The translations under genes were made by a program, and so were the position numbers. Shown here in pieces: positions 8,665 to 18,233 of a stretch of 64,000 bases of DNA (position 1 is its first letter; each line of letters starts with the position of its first letter). Under the pieces are notes generated by a model. The model worked only from the letters and a program-made list of their open reading frames with translations. It was not told the origin of the DNA and did not search any database. Origin of the DNA: Flavobacteriales bacterium (GTDB taxonomy: Bacteria; Bacteroidota; Bacteroidia; NS11-12g; UBA955); NCBI GenBank assembly GCA_947496375.1, contig CANMCY010000001.1, positions 1 to 64,000 of the forward strand, given 5' to 3'.

Positions 8665-8698
8665 TTGACCTGAAATTAAATTAATCTGATTATCTTTG
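8665..8698 (+). promoter_or_regulatory. Promoter of the T9SS type A protein gene
   Basis: TTGAC at 8665-8669 (-33 element) is followed 23 bases after its TTG by TATCTTTG at 8691-8698 (-7 element), both good Bacteroidota matches. The ATG lies 7 bases after the -7 box. Confidence 0.62.
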
Positions 8699-8705
8699 TA
8701 GTACT

Positions 8706-9389
8706 ATGAAGAAGGTTTTAAAATGTCTGAATTTACTGGCCGTAGCAACGTTTTCTGTTTCGGCATTGTCTGCCCAAACCATCGAGATTCTGGGCGGCAA
8801 GTCACAAGACTTTTATCCCCAAGCTACGAATCCTTTTGATTGTCAGATCTATTTAAAAAACAAGGATTCAAAACCCCTTCGCATTGCATACGAAAAGGTA
8901 CTGGTGGATTATCCAAGCGGCTGGGGTTCACCGGCTTTTTGTGATAATGTAGGTTGTTACCTCACATTTGTAGACAGCGGAAAGTTTTCAGATATTGCAC
9001 CCGGCGAGAAAGCCAGTATTAAAATTAGCATATCTGCTCAAGGTGTTGCCGATACGGCGACCATCAAATACGCGGTTTGGGATGTTAACAATCCCTCTGT
9101 CAGAGATACGCTTACTTTCAATGTAATGGTACGCTGGTCAGCCGGAGCACATCTTACATGCATGCCTCAACAGGCAATTTATCCGGTTCCTGCTGACCAA
9201 CAACTTCAGGTAAATACGCTCGGTGTAGATTATATAGAAATTCTCAGTCTTTCCGGTCAAAAGGTTATGCAATACTACCCCAATGCCGATTGGTCCCGCC
9301 TGGATATTGCGCTGCTCAACCAGGGCAGTTATGTCATTGTGCTGAGGGGCAACAACATCCATCGTAAATATACTTTTCTCAAAAAGTAA
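8706..9389 (+). CDS. Secreted protein with T9SS type A sorting domain
   Basis: 227 residues. A signal peptide ends near residue 22 (VSALSAQT). The middle 110 residues look like an immunoglobulin-type fold with conserved Cys pairs in an SPAFCDNVGCYL segment, similar to DUF1573-like or extracellular adhesion modules. The last 75 residues carry the type A C-terminal signal: IYPVPADQQLQV, then IEILSLSGQKV and a terminal YVIVLRG to KYTFLKK. Such proteins are exported across the outer membrane by the type IX system and either released or attached to A-LPS. The specific function is unknown. Confidence 0.8.
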   Translation: MKKVLKCLNLLAVATFSVSALSAQTIEILGGKSQDFYPQATNPFDCQIYLKNKDSKPLRIAYEKVLVDYPSGWGSPAFCDNVGCYLTFVDSGKFSDIAPGEKASIKISISAQGVADTATIKYAVWDVNNPSVRDTLTFNVMVRWSAGAHLTCMPQQAIYPVPADQQLQVNTLGVDYIEILSLSGQKVMQYYPNADWSRLDIALLNQGSYVIVLRGNNIHRKYTFLKK

Positions 9390-9410
9390 CGGGTAATACT
9401 ACCTAAGGGC

Positions 9411-11471
9411 ATGCTGCTTTTCGCTTTTCAAACGCTGACCTCAGGTTGGTTTTTGATAGTGTGTTTGCTCGCTGCAGCAGCGCTTACCTTCTTGCTGTAT
9501 CGTAAAGCGGTAAAATTTCAAAAACCATGGAATTACGTGCTGCCGACTTTGCGTTTTATAGGTTTATTCTTTTTATTTATATTGCTTTTGTCGCCGTTTG
9601 TGGTTCTGCAACTACAACGGGAAGATAAGCCCACACTGCTGGTTTACCTGGATCATAGTGCTTCGGCAATATCCCAAACCCGAGAGGTTTATGCGCAAGG
9701 CCTGGATAAGCCCCTGTCAGCATTAAAAGAAAAATACAATGTTCGTGTATTTCATTTTGCCGATAAGGTTTATTTACCCGGAGATACCATCTTGGGGAGA
9801 TACGCAACCGACCTGGGCATCATTGCAGAGCATGCCAATGAATACAGGGATGCCCGCCGGGTTTCTGCTGTTTTGGTAGTTTCAGACGGTATACAAAACC
9901 GGGGGATAAGCCCATTGGTAAAGCCGTTTGTGAGCAATCCGCTGCTCTATTGCATCGGAATCGGTGATACCACACCGCAAACTGATATTCGAATTGCCGG
10001 TATACAGGTTAATGAGTCTGTGTTTTTGGGCAGTGAGTATACCCTTGAAGTTCAGCTGAGGTTTGATGCACCTGCAGCAGTTGCCTATAACCTGCAATTG
10101 CAGGAGGGTGGCCGTGTGTTGCAGTCGCAAGCCGGTAATTTTGAAAAGGGGAGTACATACAGGCGCATTGTTTTCAACTTAAAAGCAGCATCGCCAGGGC
10201 TGAAGCAATACAGGGTTGTGGTTTCTCCGGTAGCCGGCGAAAAAAATCTGGCCAATAATCAGGCAACTGCAGTAACGGAGGTGGTGGATGATCGCAAAAA
10301 TATTGTGGTTGTGCAGGCCGCAGCACATCCTGATGTGGGGGCCATCAAACGGCTACTCGAAGGAAATGCCCGGTACAGCGTAAATCTTGCCGACCCGGGG
10401 CTCATGCCCAACCCTGACGCTGCAGATTTGTTCATAGTGCATGGAATGCCCGTAAACGAAAGTCAGGCGGGTTGGTTAAAGCGGCTGTCAGATGCGGGCA
10501 AACCCTTTCTTCATGTGAGCACGCTGCAAACCCGCAGGGGGTTGCTGGGTGCACTTCCGGGTGGGGCATCGCCGCCCGCCTCCATGCAATCTGAGGAAGT
10601 GTTGCCACAGCCGTCTGCAGATTTTACAGAAATCACGTTTGAACCGGAAGTCATTCGGCGAATCCGTTCTTTTCCCCCGCTCAAAGCGGCCTTTGGCCGA
10701 TGGCAATCGGATGCCACCCAGAAAGTGTTTTTGAAGCAGCGTATTGGCAATATCGAGACTGCCTATCCGTTGTATTATTTCAGAGAGATTAATAATCACA
10801 GAACCGTATGGCTCTGTGGAGAAGGATTCTGGCGGTGGAAATTGAAAGAATTTGCGGTGCATGGAGATGCACTGGCATCAGAATCACTGCTGTTTCAATC
10901 CCTTCAGTATCTTTCGTTGAAAGCCCGGCCCAGGTCTTTTGTGTTAAAATCAATCAAGAATGATTACGAGGCGGGAGAGTCAGCGGTGTTGCAGGCAACA
11001 TATCTTGATGCAGCGGGTAAAAAGGAAAATAGTGCTGCCTGTGAACTTTTGCTGGAAGGCGAAAACGGCTATCGTCAGTTATTTCCGATGGTGGCCTACA
11101 ATGACGTGTACAGATTGGAAACTGCCGGTTTGCCTGCCGGGCAGTACAAAGCCACGTCTAAACTCAATAAAAATCCCAAACTGACTGCCTCTGCGGTCTT
11201 TTATGTGAATCCCATGGTTACGGAAATAAGCCGCACTCAGGCCGATCACGCGGTATTGAGGCAATGGGCCGCAAAGTATAACGGCTATTTTGCCGGTTCC
11301 GATAAAACTAAGGATTTGGTTAATGAGATGGAGAAGCAAGAGGCCGCCAAACCTATTATTTTCAGTGAAACCAAAGTAACAGAGTTGATTCATGCCAAAT
11401 GGTTTTTCTTTATCATTATTGTTTGCTTTGCCGGTGAATGGATATTGCGAAAATATCTTGGCAGTTATTAA
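9411..11471 (+). CDS. Membrane-anchored VWA-domain protein
   Basis: 686 residues. Two membrane segments (about 10-30 and 45-65) are followed by a soluble region and a third membrane helix near 660-680, so the bulk lies between N- and C-terminal anchors. A von Willebrand A domain starts at residue 75 with a complete MIDAS: D81-x-S83-x-S85, T133 in ATDLG, and D159 in VSDG. The later part resembles proteins with a glutamine amidotransferase-like fold that follow VWA domains in Bacteroidota BatA-type and related membrane proteins. Function is unknown; metal-dependent protein binding in the periplasm is an inference. It lies 21 bases after the T9SS gene. Confidence 0.72.
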   Translation: MLLFAFQTLTSGWFLIVCLLAAAALTFLLYRKAVKFQKPWNYVLPTLRFIGLFFLFILLLSPFVVLQLQREDKPTLLVYLDHSASAISQTREVYAQGLDKPLSALKEKYNVRVFHFADKVYLPGDTILGRYATDLGIIAEHANEYRDARRVSAVLVVSDGIQNRGISPLVKPFVSNPLLYCIGIGDTTPQTDIRIAGIQVNESVFLGSEYTLEVQLRFDAPAAVAYNLQLQEGGRVLQSQAGNFEKGSTYRRIVFNLKAASPGLKQYRVVVSPVAGEKNLANNQATAVTEVVDDRKNIVVVQAAAHPDVGAIKRLLEGNARYSVNLADPGLMPNPDAADLFIVHGMPVNESQAGWLKRLSDAGKPFLHVSTLQTRRGLLGALPGGASPPASMQSEEVLPQPSADFTEITFEPEVIRRIRSFPPLKAAFGRWQSDATQKVFLKQRIGNIETAYPLYYFREINNHRTVWLCGEGFWRWKLKEFAVHGDALASESLLFQSLQYLSLKARPRSFVLKSIKNDYEAGESAVLQATYLDAAGKKENSAACELLLEGENGYRQLFPMVAYNDVYRLETAGLPAGQYKATSKLNKNPKLTASAVFYVNPMVTEISRTQADHAVLRQWAAKYNGYFAGSDKTKDLVNEMEKQEAAKPIIFSETKVTELIHAKWFFFIIIVCFAGEWILRKYLGSY

Positions 11472-11486
11472 CGAACTTTGCAGTAA

Positions 11487-12671
11487 ATGGCCAGGGTAGT
11501 AGTGGGCTTAAGCGGTGGCGTTGACAGCAGTGTGGCGGCGTGGTTGCTCAAAGAGCAGGGGCATGATGTAATTGGCCTGTTCATGCGCAACTGGAATGAT
11601 GCCTCCCCAACACTGGAAGACGAGTGTCCCTGGATAGACGATAGTAGAGATGCCATGATGGTGGCCGAGCAGTTGGGTATTCCGTTTCAGATACTGGATT
11701 TAAGTGCTGCTTACAAAACGCGGATTGTAGATTACATGTTTTCTGAGTATGCCGCAGGTCGAACCCCCAATCCTGATGTGCTTTGCAACCGTGAAATAAA
11801 GTTTGATTTGTTTTTGCAGAACGCTTTAAAGTTGGGTGCTGATTTTGTAGCAACGGGTCATTATGTGCAAAAAGACAGCGTGAATGTGGATGGGGAAGAT
11901 TTTTACAGATTGCTGCGTGGCAAGGATCCCAATAAAGATCAGAGTTATTTTTTATGTCAGTTAAATCAGGGGCAGCTTGCCAAAGCCATGTTTCCCATAG
12001 GTCATCTTCAAAAATCGGAGGTAAGGGATTTGGCCACAAAAGCCGGATTGCATGTTCACAATAAAAAAGACAGCCAGGGACTATGTTTTATTGGCAAGGT
12101 ATCCCTTCCTGACTTTTTACAGCAGCAGTTGAAACCCAAAGAGGGTGACGTAATTTTAATTGACAGGGATGCCCCTTCGGTTCTGGCACATGTTCAGCGA
12201 ATGCAGGAGCATGAATCGGTTGATTCATGGGTCCGGAAGCCCGGGCTTTCACGCAGTGAGGGAAAGGTTTTAGGAAAACATAAAGGCGCCCATTTTTACA
12301 CGATTGGGCAACGTCGAGGATTGCATATTGGGGGAACAGGATTGCCACTATTTGTTTTGCAGACTGATGTGAAAGAAAATATTATTTATGTAGGACTTGG
12401 CGAAGACCATCCTGCGCTGCTAAGCAGGGCTTTGGAGGCAGATATGGCAGGCATTCACTGGGTAAATCCATCGGCTTTGAAACAGGTTCTAAATGGCGAA
12501 AAACTGAAGGCCAGAATTCGCTATAGACAGGCACTTTTTGACTGTAATTTAAAAATGACAGAAAACCGACAATTCTGTACCTTCCATATACCGCAGCGTT
12601 CAGTAACCCCCGGACAATTTTTAGCTGTTTATTTAGATGAAGAATTAATATGTAGTGCAACGATTCAGTAA
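11487..12671 (+). CDS. mnmA: tRNA-specific 2-thiouridylase
   Basis: Makes s2U34 in tRNA-Lys, tRNA-Glu and tRNA-Gln using sulfur from the relay proteins and ATP. The 394-residue protein has the PP-loop GLSGGVDSS at residues 7-15 and the two active cysteines Cys100 (DVLCNREIKF) and Cys200 (GLCFIGK), in the places known from E. coli MnmA. The GQRRGLHIGG segment is also typical. A residue 34-50 insertion (NWNDAS to CPWI) is common in Bacteroidota members. A near-match -7 box (GAACTTTG, 11473-11480) ends 6 bases before the ATG. Confidence 0.95.
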   Translation: MARVVVGLSGGVDSSVAAWLLKEQGHDVIGLFMRNWNDASPTLEDECPWIDDSRDAMMVAEQLGIPFQILDLSAAYKTRIVDYMFSEYAAGRTPNPDVLCNREIKFDLFLQNALKLGADFVATGHYVQKDSVNVDGEDFYRLLRGKDPNKDQSYFLCQLNQGQLAKAMFPIGHLQKSEVRDLATKAGLHVHNKKDSQGLCFIGKVSLPDFLQQQLKPKEGDVILIDRDAPSVLAHVQRMQEHESVDSWVRKPGLSRSEGKVLGKHKGAHFYTIGQRRGLHIGGTGLPLFVLQTDVKENIIYVGLGEDHPALLSRALEADMAGIHWVNPSALKQVLNGEKLKARIRYRQALFDCNLKMTENRQFCTFHIPQRSVTPGQFLAVYLDEELICSATIQ

Positions 12672-12688
12672 ATTTTAGCGTCTATACA

Positions 12689-12696
12689 TAAATTTG
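12689..12696 (+). promoter_or_regulatory. -7 promoter element of the PKD protein gene
   Basis: TAAATTTG, a full TAnnTTTG match, lies 9 bases before the ATG at 12706 in the 34-base gap after mnmA. This suggests the large secreted protein is transcribed on its own. Confidence 0.5.
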
Positions 12697-12705
12697 TAAA
12701 AATTT

Positions 12706-15700
12706 ATGAAAAGCCCAAAAGCAGCGGTGATAAAGCCAAGTGGATTAACTAAAATACTATTACTATTTTTCTTCTCGTTGGTATACAACGGGTTGAGTGC
12801 CCAGATATCTTCTACGGGTAAGGTATTTTACATGAGTTTTATGGAGATGGAAGCCCGTTCAGGGGGGTATCCTGATTCTTTGCTTATTTACATAACTTCC
12901 GAAAAAAACACAACGGTTGTGCTGGATAACCCCCGACTGGTGGGTTCTGCAGTAACCCTGAACATTACAGCAGGTGTGGTAAATCGCAGGGCGGTAGATC
13001 CTCAGTTCTACTATCCGCAGGGTTCAGAGTTTAACGCTTCAGACCTGAACAGTAAGCGTGGACTGCGCATTGTGGCTAAAGACCCGGTGAATGTATATTG
13101 CATGAATCTTGAGCAGAACCGCTCTGACGGAACCTTTGTGATGCCCTATGAATCCATCCCACAGGCCCCTCAATTTTATGTGACGGCATTTACTCCCACC
13201 CAAAGATCGGGAACGTTTGGAACAGGGCCTTACATGCCAAGCCAAGCCACCATCATTGCTATGGATAATAATGTAACAGTGGAAATTGTACCCACCGTGC
13301 GTACCAAAGGTGGCAAGACAGCCAACACAGCTTTCACAGTTTCCATGTCAAGGGGACAGGTATATCAGTTGCAGAGCGACGGTGCAGACGGAAGTACCAC
13401 TGATCCTCAAAGTGCATCCGGAGATTTAACCGGAACCCGGATCAGGGTAATCAATGGCTGTGGTAAAATAAACGTGTTTTGTGGAATGCGGTCTGTGAAG
13501 ATTCCCAATAATTCATGTGGTGCAGCAGTAGATCATATTTACACCCAGCTTTTCCCAACCTCTGTGCTGGGTACCAAGCATGTAGTAATGCCTTTCAAAG
13601 ACCAGACCAAGGGGTATGTGCTGAGGGTACTTGCCACTAAGCCAAACACGAGAATTTCTGTCGACGGAACCTATATTGGATCCACCCGAGCAGCCGGCAA
13701 ATACTATTACCTGGATGTTACCTCGTCTGTGGCAAGGTGCATCACCTCCGATAGCCCTGTTTATGTGGTGCAATATATGAAAAATGGAGGTAGCTGTGCA
13801 GGTACCTCAGGGAACGTCGGAGATCCGGCTATCCTCATCATGCCGGATCAGTCTCAGAAATTGCTTAAGACCGTTATTGGTACGGCGACTACCAACAACA
13901 TGAACAAGCATTATGCAAACGTGCTTGTTGCTACATCGGCTAAGAAGTTTGTAAAACTGAACGGAAGCTTTGTACCATCCACTTCATTTACGGATGTGCC
14001 CTGTGCGGGCCATTCTTATGCCCAGCTTAGTCTGGGTAACCCCTCATCGAATATGCTGGAGTGTGACTCAGGTCTGATTGTGGTGGCATATGGAGTGGGT
14101 CAATACGAAAGTTACAGTTACTGTTCGGGTGCGCTCTTTGAAAACCTGGAATACGATATTAAAATTAGCCGTACCAGCAAATGCCCAAAAACTCCCGTGA
14201 ACATTGAGGCCACGATTCCTAAAACAGTTAAACCACTTGCCATCATATGGGATTTCGGTGATAATACGCCCAGGGATACAGGAATGAAAGTGACCCATGA
14301 GTTTATGAAGACAGGAGCTTTCTACATTACCATGAAGGTAGTGGTAAAAGTTCCCTGTGGTTCTAATGATACATTCACAAGATCAAAAATCATCGATATT
14401 TTGCCGGGTCCAACGATAAATTTCCCGGATACCATCATCAAATGTGGTAATGCGAGAATTAACGAAGTATTTGATGCAGGCGCCAGTGTGAAGTTCTTGT
14501 ATAAATGGCAGGATAGTTCGGCTAACCGGTTTTACACTGCCACCAATACCGGTAAGGTATGGGTGAGGGTGCGAGATACGTCAACCAATTGCATAGCTAA
14601 GGATTCTACCGTAATTACCCGGGCCGCGCAAATTGATGCCAAGCTTAACTACGATACGGCACTGAATTGTATCAATGTGAACCGCTACGTTCTGTCAGAC
14701 AATACCAATTATTTCGGGGATAGCCGTAAATCGGTGCTTTGGAAACTGGCCAATCCCTATCTGCCTGGCGATACTACCCGACTTATTGACCTGACTTTCA
14801 GGAAGACATTTGATACCATTGGACAGTATTACCTGGAGTATATTGTATATACACGAAAAGGATGCTCTGATACTGTAAAAACAGTGCTGAACGTAAATGG
14901 TATGCCAACGGCCAAGTTATGGTCATCTAAAACCTTTTATTGTCAGAATGCCAATACGAATTTGATTGACTCCAGTTTTGGAGACGGGGGTATTGGAAAG
15001 ACTTACTGGAATTATGGTGATGGCAACGCAGATACCGTAACGAATCGATTTGGTTTGCACCAATATTCAAATTATGATACATTCAGTGTAAACATGATTA
15101 CGGAAACCATACACGGTTGCCGCGATACATTGGATTCTGCATTTGTGGTTCATCCTGTGCCCATTTCTAAAATCTCAAAGACCACGAATAATCAGTGTTT
15201 TAAACAAAATAGTTTTGACTTTTCTGATAACAGCAATCCCCTGCCATACGGAACTTACAACCGTTACTGGAGGTATAATGGTACCTCAAGCAGCGGCGTT
15301 TCATCACTTTCAGCAGTGAACTTCAAGGATACTGGTTTCTGGACTGTAACCCGCATTGATACTTCAGAATATGGTTGTATGGATTCTGTGAAAACGACAG
15401 TGTATGTGGCACCGGAGCCAAGGGCCAGAATTTCGGTTACAGACAGCAATAAGTGTTTCAATCAACATTTCTTTAACCTGGATGATCGCTCTGTGATTGG
15501 TTCAGGAACAGTAGCAACCCGCAAGTGGAGCTTTTCTGACGGCAGTAACAGTACTTCCAAGACCATAAGCAACAAAAAGTTTGTTGCCTGGGGAGTGTAT
15601 ACAGCCAAACTGGTGGTTACTTCAGGTTTGGGGTGCAAAGACAGTACAACCCGATTGCTGGGTGTGAGTCCTTCTCCCAATTCCAGCTTCACTGCCAATA

Positions 15701-17220
15701 AGAATATTCAGTGTTTAACAGGAAATAGCTTCTCTTTTATTCCTGATAATATATTGAGTGTTCCCGGCATTACAGTGTCTCATAAATGGGATTTTGGAGA
15801 TAATGCCACCTCTACAGCGCAAAGTCCCGTTTATTCTTATGCTGATACCGGGTCTTACAAGGTTACCTACATACAATCAACCAACATTGGATGCAGTGAC
15901 ACAACGATTAAAAATGTAAGGGTAGAGCCCACCCCCAGGCCTTCGTTTACCAATTCACCCGATAGTACTTGTTTGGGTAAAGCTAAATTTGATTTTACCA
16001 ATACAACCATATTTAATGGCACATTAAGCTACAATTGGTCACTGGGCGATGGTTCAAAAGCCACAACCCAGAATGTAGTGCAGAAAGACTACACCTCGGC
16101 GGGTACCTATATAATAAAACTGGTGGCAACCTCTACTGCAGGATGTAAAGATTCTGTAACACGCTTGGTCAAGGTGTTTCCGATTCCGCAGGCCAATTTT
16201 AGCATCAACGACGACTTGCAGTGTCTTAGCGGGAACAATTTTGTTTTCACCGAAAATTCAAATACCAATGGAGCAACCGGAGTTACCTACAACTGGACAT
16301 TAACCCCAGGTGGCACTTTTACCGGAAAAAATTATCCCAATCAGATCTTTACTGATACCGGCAACTATTCTTTGAAACTGGATGTTTTGTCTGACAGGGG
16401 CTGCGGAAGTAGTATAACCAAAACCATGTATGTGGCTGAGACGCCTTATGTAGACATCAACTTTGATCAGGATGCGTGTCAGGGTGAGCTGGTGAATTTC
16501 ACATCAAATACCATTATTAACAAAGGCACGATTACCGCTTATAACTGGAATTTCGGTGATGGATCCAGCGCTACAGTGGCTAATCCATCCAAGACCTATA
16601 ACAGTTCCGGCGGTTTTAATGTGAGTCTTGCCGTAACTTCCAGCAATGGATGTACCGCTACGTCTACTGCTTTGCCCATGACTGTTTTTGCAAAACCTGT
16701 CGCCAACTTTACCTCGGAGTATCTGCTTTCACGCGGCATGGAAACCGATTGGAAGTTTGTTTTCACCGGCAGCAATGCATCGGCGTATGACTGGAGATTT
16801 GAAGACGGACAAAACAGCAATGCGGGTGGTCCATTATTCCTGACATTCAATGATACCGGCAATTTCCTGGTAAAACTCATTGTAACCAGCCCTGATTTTT
16901 GCGTGGATAGCACATCCAAGTTTATCTATCTTAAGCCCGAACTATTGTTTTGGTTGCCTACCTCATTCTCTCCCAATAATGACGGTTTGAATGAGACGTT
17001 TGGTCCAAATACCACCTTTGGTTTGAGTAAGTATAACATGCAGATTTATGATCGCTGGGGTGGATTGTTGTTTACGACCAATGACCCTGCCAAAAACTGG
17101 AACGGAACGGATGCCAGTGGCAAGCCATTGCCTGAAGGGGTTTATGCCTACGCCATCAATTTCCGATACATAGACGGCAAATTATTCGTGTACAAGGGCT
17201 CAGTTACCATTATACGATAA
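12706..17220 (+). CDS. Giant surface protein: IgGFc-binding-like N-domain, PKD repeats, T9SS type B sorting domain
   Basis: 1504 residues. The signal peptide ends near residue 33 (GLSAQ). Residues about 40-480 resemble the IgGFc-binding N-terminal domain found in Bacteroidota surface proteins (IPQAPQFYVTAFTPTQ; QATIIAMDNNVTVEI). Then come PKD-like Ig folds with WDFGD, WNFGDG and WNYGDG motifs. Between residues 830 and 1330 at least six units of about 86 residues each start with a Cys (QCF, KCF, QCL, TCL) and end with GC-x-D/S. The last 85 residues form a CHU_C/type B signal (LPTSFSPNNDGLNETF, YDRWGGLLF, GVYAYAI, KGSVTIIR). It is presumably surface exposed and adhesive. A PorP/SprF-like partner, often next to type B cargo, is not present here. 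Confidence 0.85.
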   Translation: MKSPKAAVIKPSGLTKILLLFFFSLVYNGLSAQISSTGKVFYMSFMEMEARSGGYPDSLLIYITSEKNTTVVLDNPRLVGSAVTLNITAGVVNRRAVDPQFYYPQGSEFNASDLNSKRGLRIVAKDPVNVYCMNLEQNRSDGTFVMPYESIPQAPQFYVTAFTPTQRSGTFGTGPYMPSQATIIAMDNNVTVEIVPTVRTKGGKTANTAFTVSMSRGQVYQLQSDGADGSTTDPQSASGDLTGTRIRVINGCGKINVFCGMRSVKIPNNSCGAAVDHIYTQLFPTSVLGTKHVVMPFKDQTKGYVLRVLATKPNTRISVDGTYIGSTRAAGKYYYLDVTSSVARCITSDSPVYVVQYMKNGGSCAGTSGNVGDPAILIMPDQSQKLLKTVIGTATTNNMNKHYANVLVATSAKKFVKLNGSFVPSTSFTDVPCAGHSYAQLSLGNPSSNMLECDSGLIVVAYGVGQYESYSYCSGALFENLEYDIKISRTSKCPKTPVNIEATIPKTVKPLAIIWDFGDNTPRDTGMKVTHEFMKTGAFYITMKVVVKVPCGSNDTFTRSKIIDILPGPTINFPDTIIKCGNARINEVFDAGASVKFLYKWQDSSANRFYTATNTGKVWVRVRDTSTNCIAKDSTVITRAAQIDAKLNYDTALNCINVNRYVLSDNTNYFGDSRKSVLWKLANPYLPGDTTRLIDLTFRKTFDTIGQYYLEYIVYTRKGCSDTVKTVLNVNGMPTAKLWSSKTFYCQNANTNLIDSSFGDGGIGKTYWNYGDGNADTVTNRFGLHQYSNYDTFSVNMITETIHGCRDTLDSAFVVHPVPISKISKTTNNQCFKQNSFDFSDNSNPLPYGTYNRYWRYNGTSSSGVSSLSAVNFKDTGFWTVTRIDTSEYGCMDSVKTTVYVAPEPRARISVTDSNKCFNQHFFNLDDRSVIGSGTVATRKWSFSDGSNSTSKTISNKKFVAWGVYTAKLVVTSGLGCKDSTTRLLGVSPSPNSSFTANKNIQCLTGNSFSFIPDNILSVPGITVSHKWDFGDNATSTAQSPVYSYADTGSYKVTYIQSTNIGCSDTTIKNVRVEPTPRPSFTNSPDSTCLGKAKFDFTNTTIFNGTLSYNWSLGDGSKATTQNVVQKDYTSAGTYIIKLVATSTAGCKDSVTRLVKVFPIPQANFSINDDLQCLSGNNFVFTENSNTNGATGVTYNWTLTPGGTFTGKNYPNQIFTDTGNYSLKLDVLSDRGCGSSITKTMYVAETPYVDINFDQDACQGELVNFTSNTIINKGTITAYNWNFGDGSSATVANPSKTYNSSGGFNVSLAVTSSNGCTATSTALPMTVFAKPVANFTSEYLLSRGMETDWKFVFTGSNASAYDWRFEDGQNSNAGGPLFLTFNDTGNFLVKLIVTSPDFCVDSTSKFIYLKPELLFWLPTSFSPNNDGLNETFGPNTTFGLSKYNMQIYDRWGGLLFTTNDPAKNWNGTDASGKPLPEGVYAYAINFRYIDGKLFVYKGSVTIIR
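15190..16690 (+). repeat. Degenerate in-gene repeat encoding Cys-bounded PKD modules
   Basis: Six units of about 260 bases each. Their first cysteine codons lie near 15197, 15455, 15714, 15970, 16221 and 16477, and each unit closes with a GC(M/K/S/T)-D-type segment. DNA identity between units is low, so this is an old protein-level repeat rather than a recent duplication. Pairing of the opening and closing cysteines within a unit is inferred. Confidence 0.6.
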
Positions 17221-17234
17221 TCAGACATAGAGAT

Positions 17235-17268
17235 AAAAGAAAAGCCCCGGAAACGGGGCTTTTCTTTT
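17235..17268. terminator. Bidirectional intrinsic terminator
   Basis: A perfect inverted repeat of 15 bases per arm flanks a GAAA tetraloop, with a GC core GCCCCG/CGGGGC and A-rich and T-rich outer arms. It sits between the stop of the PKD protein gene (plus) and the stop of rpoD (minus), so it can end transcription from both sides. It is the clearest terminator in the window. Confidence 0.9.
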
Positions 17269-17287
17269 GGTATAAAGAATGATAAAA

Positions 17288-18151
17288 TTATCCCAGGTAT
17301 GATTTAAGAATCTTGCTTTTGCTGCTTTTACGCAGGCGGCGCAGGGCCTTCTCTTTGATCTGACGAACACGTTCACGTGTCAGTCCCACCTTTTCTGAAA
17401 TATCCTCCAGGGTGTGTGCGGGGTTTCCATCAAGACCAAAGTAATATTTAAGTACATCGCGTTCTTTATCGCTGAGTGTGCTGATTACACGATTGATTTC
17501 ATTTTGTAGCGACTCATTGATGAGTGGCATATCCGGATTGGGCTCGTCATTCTGGTCAAGAACGCCCAACAGGGTGTTGTCTTCACCTTCGGCCAGTGGA
17601 GCATCAATGCTGAGGTGACGCCCGCTGCTACGGAGTGCATTTTCAACTTCAGTGAGGGGGATTTGCAGGTGTTCGGCGATTTCCTCAGGGGTGGGCTCGC
17701 GCTCCAGTTCCTGCTCCAGGCGGGCTGATGCCTGTGTGATACGACCCAGACTACCTACTTTATTCAGCGGAAGTCGTACAATACGGCTTTGGTCGGCCAG
17801 GGCCTGAAGGATGCTTTGGCGAATCCACCATACGGCGTAGGATATGAATTTAAAACCGCGGGTTTCATCAAAGCGGCGGGCGGCCTTGATCAGTCCCATA
17901 TTTCCTTCATTGATTAAGTCACCGAGGGTGAGGCCCTGATTTTGGTATTGTTTACTTACAGAAACCACAAATCGAAGGTTGGCGTTTACCAGTTTTTCCA
18001 AAGCGGCCTGATCTCCCTCGCGGATTCGGCGGGCTAATTCCACCTCTTCCTGCGCATCAATCATCGGTACTTTGGAAATTTCGTTAAGGTATTTGTCGAG
18101 GGATTTATTCTCCCGGTTGGTAAACTGCTTCGAAATTTTTAGTTGTCTCAT
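17288..18151 (-). CDS. rpoD: Primary RNA polymerase sigma factor (RpoD/SigA)
   Basis: Housekeeping sigma-70 of 287 residues, the short Bacteroidota form without region 1.1. The start MRQLKISKQ at 18151 matches the conserved N-terminus of this group; the frame extends 16 codons upstream but those codons are not needed. Region 1.2 ([13 protein letters not shown]), region 2 ([27 protein letters not shown] to [15 protein letters not shown]), region 3 (PLNKVGSL) and region 4 ([28 protein letters not shown]) are all present. This sigma reads the TAnnTTTG promoters described in this window. Confidence 0.96.
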   Translation of the reverse strand: MRQLKISKQFTNRENKSLDKYLNEISKVPMIDAQEEVELARRIREGDQAALEKLVNANLRFVVSVSKQYQNQGLTLGDLINEGNMGLIKAARRFDETRGFKFISYAVWWIRQSILQALADQSRIVRLPLNKVGSLGRITQASARLEQELEREPTPEEIAEHLQIPLTEVENALRSSGRHLSIDAPLAEGEDNTLLGVLDQNDEPNPDMPLINESLQNEINRVISTLSDKERDVLKYYFGLDGNPAHTLEDISEKVGLTRERVRQIKEKALRRLRKSSKSKILKSYLG

Positions 18152-18184
18152 GAATGCTTTGGCTCCTGAATATATTTTGCCTTG

Positions 18185-18192
18185 CAAATATA
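18185..18192 (-). promoter_or_regulatory. -7 promoter element of rpoD
   Basis: On the minus strand this reads TATATTTG, a full match, 33 bases upstream of the rpoD ATG at 18151. This gives a true leader, unlike most promoters in this window. It lies just after the feoB terminator hairpin. Confidence 0.55.
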
Positions 18193-18194
18193 CA

Positions 18195-18216
18195 AACAAA
18201 AAGCCGTTTTGGCTTT
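18195..18216 (-). terminator. Intrinsic terminator of feoAB
   Basis: On the minus strand AAAGCC-AAAAC-GGCTTT is followed by TTGTTT, a short stem with a U-rich tail 18 bases after the feoB stop. The rpoD -7 element follows within three bases. Confidence 0.6.
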
Positions 18217-18233
18217 AAAAAGCGTCATGTTTT

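Noticed and set aside
15190-16690. Regular 260-base spacing as a CRISPR or DNA-level tandem repeat
   Set aside because: The units are coding, differ strongly at DNA level and only share a protein pattern of the PKD modules.
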